Assembly (NCBI GenBank): GCA_910584745.1
Contig: CAJUDG010000007.1
Coordinates: 1 to 64,000, forward strand
Length of the DNA: 64,000 bases
From: an uncultured Eubacteriales bacterium
GTDB taxonomy: Bacteria; Bacillota; Clostridia; Oscillospirales; Acutalibacteraceae
Reading direction: 5' to 3'
The notes beneath the pieces were generated by a model. The model saw only the letters and a list, made by a program, of their open reading frames with translations, was not told where the DNA came from and ran no database searches. The translations under genes and the position numbers were made by a program. Below, piece after piece: positions 16,752 to 24,909 of the stretch; positions within the stretch are counted from its first letter, which is position 1; every line of letters starts with the position of its first letter.

Positions 16752-17922
16752 TATTTTCAGAAAGCCGGTCAACATCGACCGGGGCCCATACGCCATGTCC
16801 ATGCCGGACGGGCAGAACGCTGAAGTGACCATGTACGGCCAAATCGTAAGCCAGCGCCCCCGGGATTGGTGGACAGACAAGGAAAAAGAGGGGGATTACA
16901 TAGTCCAGAGCGAGTTCATGCAGGACCTGGAGAGCTTCAGCAGGGCAAAGACCATTACTATCCGCATGAACAGCCTGGGCGGGGACGCGGGGGTGTCCAT
17001 CCTCATCCACAACCGCCTGCGGGAGCTGGCGGCAAAGGGCACGGCCCTGATCTGCATTGTGGACGGGGTGGCGATGTCCGGCGGGTCGCTTATTATGGCG
17101 GCCTGCGACACGGTGAAGGTGAATCCCTCCAGTCTTATCATGATACACAGGTGCTGGAGCACTCTCTGGGGCGGCTATAACGCGGACGAGCTGCGGGAGG
17201 AGGCCGCTGCCTGCGAGGCCTGGGACAAGGCACAGGCCAGTATCTACAGGCGAAAATGCGGCCTCAGTGAGGAGGAGATAACCCGGATGATGGCGGAGAC
17301 CACCTATATGACCGGCCAGGAGGCTATTGACAAGGGCTTCGCGGATTCTCTTATGGAGGATGCGGAGCCTTTGAATATAGCCGCCAGCGCGGACGGCAGG
17401 AGCCTGTTTGTGCGGGGCAGGGAGCTCCACCTTTGTCCCGGCATGTTTGCGCCGGACAGTGTACCTACGGCAGGACCCGAGGTGAAAGCCCCGGTTGAGA
17501 ATATACCCCCGGAGGAAAACCGGGAAGAAGGAGGAGAGCAAATGACAGAAAACAAAGAGGCCTCAAAGGCCGCAGAGCCTGTCAGCGCCGCGGAGCAGGT
17601 CGCGGCGGAGCGCCAGAGGCTTCGGGATATCGACGCCATAGCGGCGCTGTATGACCCGGAGCTGGTGCAGGCGGCAAAGTATGGGGAGGACCCGTGTACG
17701 GCCCAGGAGCTGGCCTATCGGGCGGCTGTGCAGGCGGCCGCAAGCGCGGAAAGCGAAGGCAAGGCATTCCTGGCTGCCATGCGGACGGACGCCAAGGCGG
17801 CGACAGAGGTGGGCGCGGCCCCGATATCCGAGCCGCCTGAGGACCCGGAAAACATGATGCCGGAACAGCGCATGGCGGCAGCCCGCCGGAACGTGCGGGC
17901 GCTGCTGGGAAAGGAGGAATAA
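16744..17922 (+). CDS. Head maturation protease (ClpP-like) with C-terminal scaffold
   Basis: 392 residues from the ATG at 16744, overlapping the portal gene by eight bases. Residues ~30-215 form a ClpP/S49-like serine protease: nucleophile in DGVAMSGGSLIMAACD, histidine in SSLIMIHRCWS. The C-terminal ~170 residues are charged and Ala/Glu-rich (EEGGEQMTENKEASKAAEPV), as expected of a scaffold. In lambda the equivalent protein (gpC) also yields an internally started scaffold (Nu3); the ATG near 17541, after GGAGGAGAGC, is a candidate for such an internal start. Confidence 0.88.
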   Translation: MPSIFRKPVNIDRGPYAMSMPDGQNAEVTMYGQIVSQRPRDWWTDKEKEGDYIVQSEFMQDLESFSRAKTITIRMNSLGGDAGVSILIHNRLRELAAKGTALICIVDGVAMSGGSLIMAACDTVKVNPSSLIMIHRCWSTLWGGYNADELREEAAACEAWDKAQASIYRRKCGLSEEEITRMMAETTYMTGQEAIDKGFADSLMEDAEPLNIAASADGRSLFVRGRELHLCPGMFAPDSVPTAGPEVKAPVENIPPEENREEGGEQMTENKEASKAAEPVSAAEQVAAERQRLRDIDAIAALYDPELVQAAKYGEDPCTAQELAYRAAVQAAASAESEGKAFLAAMRTDAKAATEVGAAPISEPPEDPENMMPEQRMAAARRNVRALLGKEE

Positions 17923-17924
17923 GT

Positions 17925-18332
17925 ATGCAGGAATTGAGCAGAAAGCTGGGGGCGATGGAGTTTGACGGCCTTATCTCGGGCATTACTCCCCCAAAACAGG
18001 TGGGCGGCGGCACTATTGCCAAGCTGACGGAATCCGCCGTGTATAAGCGGGGCACCGTGCTTGCAAGGTCCGCCCAGGACGGCAAGCTGTATATTCTGGG
18101 CACGGAACCCCCCGCCCCGGAGTCTGGGAAGGCCGCAGACGTATATACCCCCGACTGCGTTCTCTGTGACGATACTGAGGTGGGCACGGAGGAGGACGTT
18201 GAGGTGTGCGTCTATACCGCCGGATGCTTTGACCCGGATAAGCTCATTGTGGCGGAGGAATACGCCATAACCCAGGCGGACATTGACGAGCTGCGCAGCT
18301 ACAGCATAGTGCTGAAAGCCGCCGCGAAGTAA
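17925..18332 (+). CDS. Head decoration protein, lambda gpD-like
   Basis: 135 residues with AAAGGAGGAATAAGT before the ATG. The order protease, decoration, major capsid copies lambda C-D-E. GGGTIAKLTESAVYKRGTVL and the beta-rich body (VYTPDCVLCDDTEVGTEEDV) match proteins that trimerise on the expanded capsid and stabilise it. Confidence 0.8.
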   Translation: MQELSRKLGAMEFDGLISGITPPKQVGGGTIAKLTESAVYKRGTVLARSAQDGKLYILGTEPPAPESGKAADVYTPDCVLCDDTEVGTEEDVEVCVYTAGCFDPDKLIVAEEYAITQADIDELRSYSIVLKAAAK

Positions 18333-18344
18333 GGAGGAACTACT

Positions 18345-19418
18345 ATGGCTACACTTAACTTTTTTGACAACTATATTCTTATGGCGATAGCGGAGGAGAT
18401 AGTGCCCGCGCAGACCTTCTTCCGCGACCGCTATTTTCCTACCGGCGAAGGGGACGTATTTGCCGCGGACAAGGTGCTGACGGAGTACCGCCGGGGCGAC
18501 CGCAAGATGGCGGCGTTCGTATCTCCCAGGGCAGGGGATATCCCCATGGACCGCGTGGGGTACGAGATACACGAGTACCAGCCCGCGTATATCGCCCCCT
18601 CCCGCTCTCTCACCACGGACGAGCTGAAAAAGCGCGGCTTCGGCGAGGCGCTTTATCCGGGTATGCAGCCCGCCCAGCGGGCCGCCCGACTTCTAAAGCA
18701 GGACATGGAGGACATGGACAAGCGCATAGAGCGCAGGGAGGAGTGGATGTGCGCCCAGGTCATGATAAACAACGCCTGCGAGATGCAGGAGTACATCGAC
18801 GGCAAGACCAAGGGCGAGAAGAAGTACGTGAAATTCTTTGACAGCGCCAGCGAGCACAGCTTTACTCCCGCCGCCAAATGGAACGCTGCAACAGGCAATT
18901 TCTTCGGTGATGTGCGGGCTATGGCCCAGCTGCTGTCCCGCCGGGGCCTGCCCGCTGCTGACCTAGTGCTGGGCATTGACGCCGCCGACGCTGTTCTGGA
19001 GCTGGAAAAGGTGCAGAGAATGCTCGACAAGAACAGCGGCATTATCATCGGGCAGATAGAGCAGCAGTTGAGCCCGTACCACGGCGTGACCTATATGGGC
19101 ACCCTCAATTTCGGCGGGCATAAGCTGAACCTTATCAGCGTGGACGAGACCTATGAGGATGAGGACGGCCAGGAGAAGGGATATTTCCCTGCCACTGCCT
19201 CGATGGTGACGGCCCCCGGCTGCGGGCACCTGATGTATGGGCAGATAACCCAGATAGACTACGGCAGCACGGAGTTTACCGACCACGCGGGCAGGCGCGT
19301 CCCAAAGTTCATCCTGGACCAGGACCATGACTCCCGCAAGCTGCGCCTGGGTTCCCGGCCCCTGGCCGCGCCCAAAAACTACTGCCCCTATATCTTCGCC
19401 GGCGATGTGGTGGGTTAA
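18345..19418 (+). CDS. Major capsid protein, gpE family
   Basis: 357 residues. The lambda gpE-type signature is present: an N-terminal arm, FRDRYFPTGEGDVFAADKVL, the E-loop region DIPMDRVGYEIHEYQPAYIA, and MCAQVMINNACEMQEYIDGK. The product forms the icosahedral shell after protease and scaffold action. AAGGAGGAAC precedes the ATG. Confidence 0.93.
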   Translation: MATLNFFDNYILMAIAEEIVPAQTFFRDRYFPTGEGDVFAADKVLTEYRRGDRKMAAFVSPRAGDIPMDRVGYEIHEYQPAYIAPSRSLTTDELKKRGFGEALYPGMQPAQRAARLLKQDMEDMDKRIERREEWMCAQVMINNACEMQEYIDGKTKGEKKYVKFFDSASEHSFTPAAKWNAATGNFFGDVRAMAQLLSRRGLPAADLVLGIDAADAVLELEKVQRMLDKNSGIIIGQIEQQLSPYHGVTYMGTLNFGGHKLNLISVDETYEDEDGQEKGYFPATASMVTAPGCGHLMYGQITQIDYGSTEFTDHAGRRVPKFILDQDHDSRKLRLGSRPLAAPKNYCPYIFAGDVVG

Positions 19419-19429
19419 GGAGGGAGCGT

Positions 19430-19750
19430 ATGAAAACTATAAGGATCGTCAACGGAGCTTACGGCCAGCGCGTGAACAATCGCACTGTGCCGGTGCGCCT
19501 GGGCGGCGTATGCCGGGTGGATGAGCAGGAGGCCGCAAGGCTGGTGGGGTTAGGGGTGGCCGCCTATGTGGAGGAAGCTCCGGCCGATGCGCCCGCCCAA
19601 GCGAATGAAGATGCTCATGAGGATATACCCGCCCATGAGGACGAAGAAACCCATGAGGACGAGCCCAAGCCCGCAAAAGCCAAAAAGCCGGGCAGGGCCA
19701 GAACAGAAGCCCCCATGCCGGAGCTTGCCCCCGAGGACCCGGTGGTATGA
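19430..19750 (+). CDS. Head-associated protein with acidic/lysine tail, function unknown
   Basis: 106 residues. The first ~45 form a small domain (IRIVNGAYGQRVNNRTVPVR and onwards) and the rest is low-complexity: repeated HED/DE acids, then a Pro-Ala-Lys stretch (PKPAKAKKPGRARTEAP). It occupies the position of lambda FI, which helps packaging. Homology is not visible and the role is inferred from place only. Confidence 0.6.
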   Translation: MKTIRIVNGAYGQRVNNRTVPVRLGGVCRVDEQEAARLVGLGVAAYVEEAPADAPAQANEDAHEDIPAHEDEETHEDEPKPAKAKKPGRARTEAPMPELAPEDPVV

Positions 19751-20109
19751 GCTTCAGGGACAGGGTAGAGAGGGACACCGGCAAGGTGTTCCTGGACACC
19801 AGATTTTTTGCCGAGAGCCGCACTGTCCGCTATGACGGAGAGGAGTACCCGGATATCCCGGTATCTTTGCAGGAGACCGGCGAGGACGAACGGCAGCAAA
19901 AGGCGGACGACCACGCCCAGGGCTTTTTCCTGGTGCGGGCCGTCCTTTTCTGCGCCCGGAAGGACCTTGCGGGGGCAATGCCCGAGCAGGGGACCTGGAT
20001 CGAGATAAACAGCCCGGAGAACCCGGACTTCTTTGAGAGGTATCGGGTCATATCCTCTTTCTGCGAGATGGGGATGCTGAGGGTCGAATTGGAGGTGGCG
20101 GGGCAGTGA
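19747..20109 (+). CDS. Head-tail joining protein candidate
   Basis: 120 residues, starting with an ATGA overlap to the preceding gene. It is a soluble beta-rich sequence (SFRDRVERDTGKVFLDTRFF, ...SFCEMGMLRVELEVAG) of the size and position of FII-type head-tail connectors. Assignment is by synteny; no diagnostic motif is visible. Confidence 0.55.
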   Translation: MSFRDRVERDTGKVFLDTRFFAESRTVRYDGEEYPDIPVSLQETGEDERQQKADDHAQGFFLVRAVLFCARKDLAGAMPEQGTWIEINSPENPDFFERYRVISSFCEMGMLRVELEVAGQ

Positions 20110-20735
20110 GTGTCGTTACTGTGCAGACCGTTGGACAGGAAAGCCTAAGTAGGGCAGAGAAGCTGCTGGCAGGTATTCCGGGTGGAATGGACAGAGCCTT
20201 TGAGTCTGCCATGAGCCGCGCGGTTTCTCATATGCGGACAGATAGCGCTAAAGTCATTAGGGAACGCTACTATATTACCGCAGGTAAGGTCAAGGCCAAT
20301 CATAATTATTATGTAAAATATGATTACCGCAAGGGTGCTCTCAAAGTGGAAATGCGGTTTTCCGGCGGGAAGTTCCGGCTAGTTGACTTCGGCGGCTTCT
20401 CCTTTCATGGCACGCGATATGAAGATACAAGCCGGTGGGTCCATGTAAGGATAAACGGCCAATGGAAAACCGTACACCCCAATGTTTCAGCTAGGGGACA
20501 TCAGCTAAAGATGACTTTGCCCAAAGAATTTGGACACGCTTTTGCCGCTCAGGTGGGCGGCCATACCGGAATGTTCGAGGATGAAGGTGGCAGGCTTAAA
20601 GAGGTTATGGGTTCATCCGTTCCGCAAATGCTGGGCAATGAGGAGGTCAGCGAAAAGCTGGGACAAGGGGCTATGGAGAAGTTCGAGGAGCGTTTGGAGC
20701 ATGAAATCCTTGTGCGGCTCAACGGCTGGGTCTAG
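20106..20735 (+). CDS. Minor tail protein, gpZ-like
   Basis: 209 residues from a GTG overlapping the preceding stop (GTGA). LLAGIPGGMDRAFESAMSRA near the start and the basic middle (ERYYITAGKVKANHNYYVKY) resemble tail-completion proteins of the lambda gpZ kind. The gene is visibly less G+C-rich than its neighbours (many AAT, TAT and AAA codons), which hints at a more recent exchange. Confidence 0.6.
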   Translation: MSVVTVQTVGQESLSRAEKLLAGIPGGMDRAFESAMSRAVSHMRTDSAKVIRERYYITAGKVKANHNYYVKYDYRKGALKVEMRFSGGKFRLVDFGGFSFHGTRYEDTSRWVHVRINGQWKTVHPNVSARGHQLKMTLPKEFGHAFAAQVGGHTGMFEDEGGRLKEVMGSSVPQMLGNEEVSEKLGQGAMEKFEERLEHEILVRLNGWV

Positions 20736-20743
20736 GAGGTATT

Positions 20744-21328
20744 ATGACAAAAAACAACCTGTTGGAGACCTTAAAGGGCTTCACTGAGGACACCGTTAAG
20801 GACCTAATACTCCCGGTGCAGCGCCAGAAAGAGGACAAAGAGCCCCCAATGCCCCGGGCCCCGGAGGTGCACATCCTGGGCCTTGTGGACATTTCCGCCT
20901 CCAAGAAAAAAGCGCCCTATGTGTTCCACCAGGTGATAACCGCAAAAGACTGGTGGGTCCCGGGGCGCTCCCGACCGGACAGCCAGGCCACGGTGCGCAC
21001 GGTGGCCGCTGTGTATAACCTGAATAACCAGGAGGGCCAGCTGGCCATTTTGGAGCTGTTCGAGCGTATGCGCATAGCGCTCTTGGAGCAGGGCGTTATA
21101 GGAGGTCAGTTCAAGCTTGACTATGAAGCGGGAGTGGAGTATCTCATATACCCCGACAATATCCCGCCATTTTACGCCGGGGAGATGGTGACCGTCTGGA
21201 AGCTTCCTCCGGTAGAAAGAGAGGTAAAATATGGCAAACAAGGCGACAGCAACATCAAAAGCGGGGGGCCAGGAGCCCATAGCGGCCGCTGCCCGGAAAG
21301 CGGCCGGCACTACGGCCAGAAAGAGTAA
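20744..21328 (+). CDS. Tail-completion-type protein, function unknown
   Basis: 194 residues. The well-formed part ends near GEMVTVWKLPPVEREVKYG; the last ~30 residues (KQGDSNIKSGGPGAHSGRCP and beyond) are read in a frame that overlaps the next gene by 98 bases and look like run-on sequence. A stop codon may have been lost near 21231. The position before the tail sheath fits tail terminator or completion proteins. Confidence 0.55.
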   Translation: MTKNNLLETLKGFTEDTVKDLILPVQRQKEDKEPPMPRAPEVHILGLVDISASKKKAPYVFHQVITAKDWWVPGRSRPDSQATVRTVAAVYNLNNQEGQLAILELFERMRIALLEQGVIGGQFKLDYEAGVEYLIYPDNIPPFYAGEMVTVWKLPPVEREVKYGKQGDSNIKSGGPGAHSGRCPESGRHYGQKE

Positions 21329-21608
21329 CAAAATATACTGCTACATCGGCCCCAATATCCGCGGGTATCTTCACAGCGGCCAGGTATTCCGCGGGGAGAG
21401 GGAGGATATCCTGAAGGGGATAGCCGAGACGGTGGAGAAATATCCGCTGGTGAAAACGCTGCTCATACCCGGCGAGTCTCTGGCTGTGGCACGGCTCAAG
21501 GTCAAGGAGCAGGGGACAGGGCACTATGCCAGCTTCCAGAAGCTCAAAAGGGAGCTTTTAGAGGAGGCCCGCCGGAAAGCTGAGAATGAGGAGGTAGACC
21601 ATGCCTAA
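21231..21608 (+). CDS. Small tail-region protein, function unknown
   Basis: 125 residues with GAAAGAGG before the ATG. A basic Ala-rich start (about 30 residues) is followed by a compact domain KIYCYIGPNIRGYLHSGQVF ... LVKTLLIPGESLAVARLKVK and a charged helix. Similar short genes lie just before the sheath in other contractile-tail prophages. It overlaps the sheath gene by eight bases. Confidence 0.6.
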   Translation: MANKATATSKAGGQEPIAAAARKAAGTTARKSNKIYCYIGPNIRGYLHSGQVFRGEREDILKGIAETVEKYPLVKTLLIPGESLAVARLKVKEQGTGHYASFQKLKRELLEEARRKAENEEVDHA

Positions 21609-23040
21609 CCTGGGAGTACACGTAAACAAAAAGGCCACGGCGGTCAGCATACCCGTAGTGGCGGACAGCGGCATCCCCTTTTTTGTGGGCGCCGCGCCGG
21701 TACATACGGCGGCAAAGCCCGCCAAGCCCAACTACCCGGTGCTGTGCACCAGCTGGGACGAGGCTGTGGAGAAGCTGGGATTTTCCTATGACTGGAATAA
21801 ATACACCCTCTGCGAGGCGATGTACAGCCATTTCCAGCTGTTCGGGGCCCAGCCGGTGATCTTCTGCAATGTGCTTGACCCCGGCGACACGGACATGAGA
21901 AAGCCCGCTGAAAGCAAGGCCTGCGACGTGGCGGAGCACCGTGTCACTCTATCCATGGATACCATCCGCGACGGTATAAAAGTCACAAGCGGCGAAGGCG
22001 AGAGCGCCGCCGCGCTGGTGGAGGATGAGGACTATACCCTGTTCTATGACGAGAACAAGGGGGCCTGCATTATAGAGCTGCTGGAGGATAGCGCGGCCTA
22101 TAGCGCCACATCCCTGACAGTGGAGGCGGCAAAGGCCGACCCCGGGGCCGTAACCTCTGCGGACATCGTCATGGGCATAGGCCAAGCTGATGCCTGCATG
22201 ACCGCCGTGGGGGTCATACCCGACCTGCTGCTGGCCCCAGGATGGTCCCACGATACGGTGGTGGCCGCGATACTTGCTACGAAAGCGGCGGGCATAAACG
22301 GCCTGTTCGGGGCCAAGTGCCTTATCGACGCGGACAGCAGCGCGGATGGGGTCACAGAGTACAGCCAGCTTACTGCCTATAAGAACAAGAACAACTTTGT
22401 GGATATCAACCAGATCGTCTGCTGGCCCCAGGTGAAGCTGGGAGATTACCAGTTCCATCTCAGCACACAGCTGGCGGGGCTTATGGCCTCTGTGGACACC
22501 CTCAACGGCGGGTGCCCCTATGAGAGCCCCAGCAACAAAAACCTCAAGATAGACGCCTGCTGTCTTGAGGACGGCACGGAGGTCAGCCTGACCTGGGAAC
22601 GGGTGAATCTTATCGCGGGAAGCTGGGGCATTGTCACGGCCATCAACTTCATGGGTATGGGCTGGACGGCCAAGGGGAACTATACCGCCTGCTTCCCCGC
22701 CAACACCGACGTTAAGGATCAGTTTATCCCCATCTCCAGGATGTTCGACTGGGTGGGCAACACCCTTATCCGCACCTTCTGGAGCAAGCTGGACAGGCCC
22801 ATGAACAGGCGGCTTATCGACAACATACTGGACACCGGCAATATCTGGCTCATCGGCCAGGTATCGGAGGGACACCTCTTAGGGGCGCGGGCTGAGATGC
22901 TGGAGAGTGAAAACAACCTCCTTGACCTTATGGCGGGAATTATTCATATCCACATCTACATCACCCCGCCCGCCCCCATGCAGGAGTGCGATTTCACCCT
23001 GGAGTACGACGTGAATTATGTGCAGAGCGCACTGGGATAA
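21601..23040 (+). CDS. Contractile tail sheath protein
   Basis: 479 residues. It begins GVHVNKKATAVSIPVVADSG, and the C-terminal part GNTLIRTFWSKLDRPMNRRL plus NLLDLMAGIIHIHIYITPPA is characteristic of P2 FI-type sheaths. The polymer surrounds the tail tube and contracts to drive it through the envelope. It identifies the phage as a myovirus. The tube gene follows 12 bases later. Confidence 0.95.
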   Translation: MPNLGVHVNKKATAVSIPVVADSGIPFFVGAAPVHTAAKPAKPNYPVLCTSWDEAVEKLGFSYDWNKYTLCEAMYSHFQLFGAQPVIFCNVLDPGDTDMRKPAESKACDVAEHRVTLSMDTIRDGIKVTSGEGESAAALVEDEDYTLFYDENKGACIIELLEDSAAYSATSLTVEAAKADPGAVTSADIVMGIGQADACMTAVGVIPDLLLAPGWSHDTVVAAILATKAAGINGLFGAKCLIDADSSADGVTEYSQLTAYKNKNNFVDINQIVCWPQVKLGDYQFHLSTQLAGLMASVDTLNGGCPYESPSNKNLKIDACCLEDGTEVSLTWERVNLIAGSWGIVTAINFMGMGWTAKGNYTACFPANTDVKDQFIPISRMFDWVGNTLIRTFWSKLDRPMNRRLIDNILDTGNIWLIGQVSEGHLLGARAEMLESENNLLDLMAGIIHIHIYITPPAPMQECDFTLEYDVNYVQSALG

Positions 23041-23052
23041 GGAGGGAAAAAT

Positions 23053-23568
23053 ATGGAACAGTCAGCGGGTAGCATACAGCTAAAGATGTATGAGGACGGC
23101 ATAAACCTCTGCGGCACGGCAAAGGTGACGCTGCCGTCCATCGCCTATGTGTGCACCACCCTCAGCGGGGCGGGGCTCATGGGAAACCTTGAGGTGCCAT
23201 ACATCGGCATGATAGACAATATGAACATGGAGGTGGAGTGGGACAGCCCCACCGGAGACGCGGTGAAGCTGTTAACGCCAAAGAAGCACCAGCTGGACCT
23301 CAGGGTGGCCGAAGAATACTGGGACACTCTGGAGACCGACGTGGGCATATGGCCAGATAAGTTCGTCACCATCGTGCGGCCCAAGGGCTTCGACCCCGGC
23401 TCCGTCGCGCCTATGGCCGCGCCCGGGTCCAAGAGCCAGTTTGTGGTGTACTACTTCGCCGGGTACCGGGACGGCAGGCAGCTCTGGGAGGTGGACAAAC
23501 GTAACCAGAAGTTTGTCATCGATGGCGTAGACTACTGGGCGGATGTAAGGAGGGCATTGGGGGAATGA
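23053..23568 (+). CDS. Major tail tube protein, P2 FII-like
   Basis: 171 residues, the usual tube length. PSIAYVCTTLSGAGLMGNLE, MIDNMNMEVEWDSPTGDAVK and the C-terminal DYWADVRRALGE fit the FII family. The hexameric rings form the inner tube. It is followed by a hairpin and a minus-strand hicAB insertion before the tail chaperone gene. Confidence 0.93.
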   Translation: MEQSAGSIQLKMYEDGINLCGTAKVTLPSIAYVCTTLSGAGLMGNLEVPYIGMIDNMNMEVEWDSPTGDAVKLLTPKKHQLDLRVAEEYWDTLETDVGIWPDKFVTIVRPKGFDPGSVAPMAAPGSKSQFVVYYFAGYRDGRQLWEVDKRNQKFVIDGVDYWADVRRALGE

Positions 23569-23605
23569 TCCCCCAAGCCCTGTGCTGGGAGAGTAAAAAG
23601 AGAAA

Positions 23606-23633
23606 GCCCCCGGGAAACCGGGGGCGATCTTTT
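23606..23633. terminator. Bidirectional terminator between tail tube and hicB
   Basis: GCCCCCGG (23606-23613) pairs with CCGGGGGC (23618-23625) around a GAAA loop. The plus strand ends in GATCTTTT and the minus strand in TTTCTCTTTTT, so it can stop both the tail transcript and hicB. Confidence 0.75.
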
Positions 23634-24015
23634 AGGAGATGTGTAAGCGGTCTTTCAGGGCGTCCTGGAGGACACGGGACAGGCTTAGCCCGGCGGCTGA
23701 CACCTGGTCGTCAAGCCATTTCGGTAGAGACACCGTGCGGCGTACGGCCCTGTCGTCACGGACAACGGCACGTACCAGATTCACAAACTCGCCCGCTTCA
23801 CAGGCTACATCTTCCAGGCGGCTGGCGGGGGGCAGGGTCTCTCCCTCAGACTCGCAGTAGGACGACCACTGTGTCAGCAGGTCCTGCGCCATATACAATG
23901 CGTTAGACAAGTCCTTGCCCTCCGTGATACAGCTGGGAAGGTCGGGGAAGGTGATGGTGTATGAGCCGTCATCCTCGTTAAGATGAAAAACGGCAGGATA
24001 GATATATTCGTTCAT
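23632..24015 (-). CDS. hicB: HicB antitoxin (copy 1)
   Basis: 127 residues. The N-terminal HicB fold (YPAVFHLNEDDGSYTITFPD, then LPSCITEG and ALYMAQDLL) is followed by a ribbon-helix-helix region (RRTVSLPKWLDDQVSAAGLS and LSRVLQDAL). It binds and neutralises the HicA toxin encoded just upstream on the same strand, and such HicB proteins usually repress their own promoter through the C-terminal DNA-binding part. AAAGGAGC precedes the ATG. Confidence 0.9.
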   Translation of the reverse strand: MNEYIYPAVFHLNEDDGSYTITFPDLPSCITEGKDLSNALYMAQDLLTQWSSYCESEGETLPPASRLEDVACEAGEFVNLVRAVVRDDRAVRRTVSLPKWLDDQVSAAGLSLSRVLQDALKDRLHIS

Positions 24016-24053
24016 AAGCAGCTCCTTTCTGCGCCCCCCTAAGGGGGCGGGGT

Positions 24054-24230
24054 TTATTTCAACCCCGCTTGCTTTAGTATGCTCTTGCTTGTGTTTTCGT
24101 TTACTTCCCGGTGTCTGGGTACCGGTATGGACTGGCAGCCGTCTTTCTTGAATATCGTGTGGCCGCCAACGTCTCTGGCCTTATGGTATCCGGCGGCAAG
24201 CAGTTTGTTTATGATGTCCCGCCGTTTCAT
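24054..24230 (-). CDS. hicA: HicA toxin (mRNA interferase)
   Basis: 58 residues: MKRRDIINKLLAAGYHKARD, then VGGHTIFKKDGCQSIPVPRH with the catalytic histidine in GGHTIF, and the C-terminal KSILKQAGL. This is the standard double-stranded RNA-binding fold and length of HicA, which cleaves mRNA and halts growth when HicB is lost. Ribosome site AAGGGAGGGGG. It lies 38 bases before hicB. Confidence 0.9.
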   Translation of the reverse strand: MKRRDIINKLLAAGYHKARDVGGHTIFKKDGCQSIPVPRHREVNENTSKSILKQAGLK

Positions 24231-24256
24231 CTTACCCCCTCCCTTCTTACAAGTCT

Positions 24257-24285
24257 ATTATACTACGTAATTTGCGTAATGTCAA
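24257..24285 (-). promoter_or_regulatory. Perfect-consensus promoter and operator of hicAB copy 1
   Basis: Minus-strand -35 TTGACA (24280-24285), 17-base spacer, -10 TATAAT (24257-24262). The spacer holds TTACGC and TTACGTA, and another TACGTA lies just upstream (24293-24298). These are likely HicB operator half-sites. Confidence 0.75.
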
Positions 24286-24346
24286 GAGAAAATACGTAAA
24301 TTAAGTAAAAAATTTTTTGAAAGGAAGATTACATGTCATGAGAAAG

Positions 24347-24372
24347 CCCCCGGTTTCCCGGGGGTAATCTTT
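24347..24372. terminator. Bidirectional hairpin terminator (copy 2)
   Basis: CCCCCGG (24347-24353) pairs with CCGGGGG (24358-24364) around TTTC, followed by TAATCTTTT on the plus strand and CTTTCTC on the minus strand. It is the duplicate of the hairpin at 23606. Confidence 0.65.
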
Positions 24373-24767
24373 TAGGAGATGTGTAAGCGGTCTTTCAGGG
24401 CGTCCTGGAGTATCTGAGAGAAGTTTACGCCGGCATCCTCGGCCATGGTGTTCAGCCAGTTGGGAATGGAGAGGGTCTTTTTTACCGCGCGGCTGTCATT
24501 CCTTTTACGCCAGGCGGTGGTGTCGGCCATTATAAGGTTGACGAATTCCGGGGGCTCGACCTGTGGAGCGGCAGTTGGGGCGGGGATGGGATCCTTGTGG
24601 TCCTCTGCGCCTACAAGCCACATCTCTAGCGCGTCCTGGGCCATAAAGAGGGCCTCGGCTATATCGCTGCCCTCGGTCATGCAACCGGGCAGGTCCGGGA
24701 AATCGACAAAATAGCCGCCGTCCTTTTTGTCAGGATGGAAAACAGCGGGATAAACATATTGAGCCAT
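24372..24767 (-). CDS. hicB: HicB antitoxin (copy 2, its HicA lost)
   Basis: 131 residues with the same plan as copy 1: YPAVFHPDKKDGGYFVDFPD, LPGCMTEG, ALFMAQDALEMW, then KKTLSIPNWLNTMAEDAGVN and FSQILQDALKDRLHIS. The last nine residues are identical to copy 1. The RHH segment has diverged, so DNA specificity may differ. GGAGGTATTTCA precedes the ATG. Upstream, only a few C-terminal codons of a hicA remain. Confidence 0.88.
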   Translation of the reverse strand: MAQYVYPAVFHPDKKDGGYFVDFPDLPGCMTEGSDIAEALFMAQDALEMWLVGAEDHKDPIPAPTAAPQVEPPEFVNLIMADTTAWRKRNDSRAVKKTLSIPNWLNTMAEDAGVNFSQILQDALKDRLHIS

Positions 24768-24806
24768 TGAAATACCTCCTGTTATAGGGTTCCCAAAGGG
24801 GCGGGA

Positions 24807-24836
24807 TCATTTCAATCCCGCGGCCTTTAAGAATAT
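24807..24836 (-). pseudogene. C-terminal remnant of a hicA gene
   Basis: The minus strand reads ...IFLKAAGLK followed by TGA (24807-24809), matching the end of the intact HicA (SILKQAGLK). The rest of the gene is absent, as the promoter begins immediately upstream. It shows that copy 2 once had a toxin gene and lost it by deletion. Confidence 0.6.
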
Positions 24837-24863
24837 CATACACGTAAAAACACGTATTGTCAA
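24835..24863 (-). promoter_or_regulatory. Promoter and operator of hicB copy 2
   Basis: Minus-strand -35 TTGACA (24858-24863), 17-base spacer, -10 TATGAT (24835-24840). The spacer contains two ACGTG/TACGTG motifs, variants of the ACGTA motifs of copy 1, and AACGTA lies just beyond (24871-24876). Confidence 0.7.
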
Positions 24864-24909
24864 GAGCTAAAACGTATTTTTAAGTAATTTTTTTGAAAGG
24901 AAGATTACC

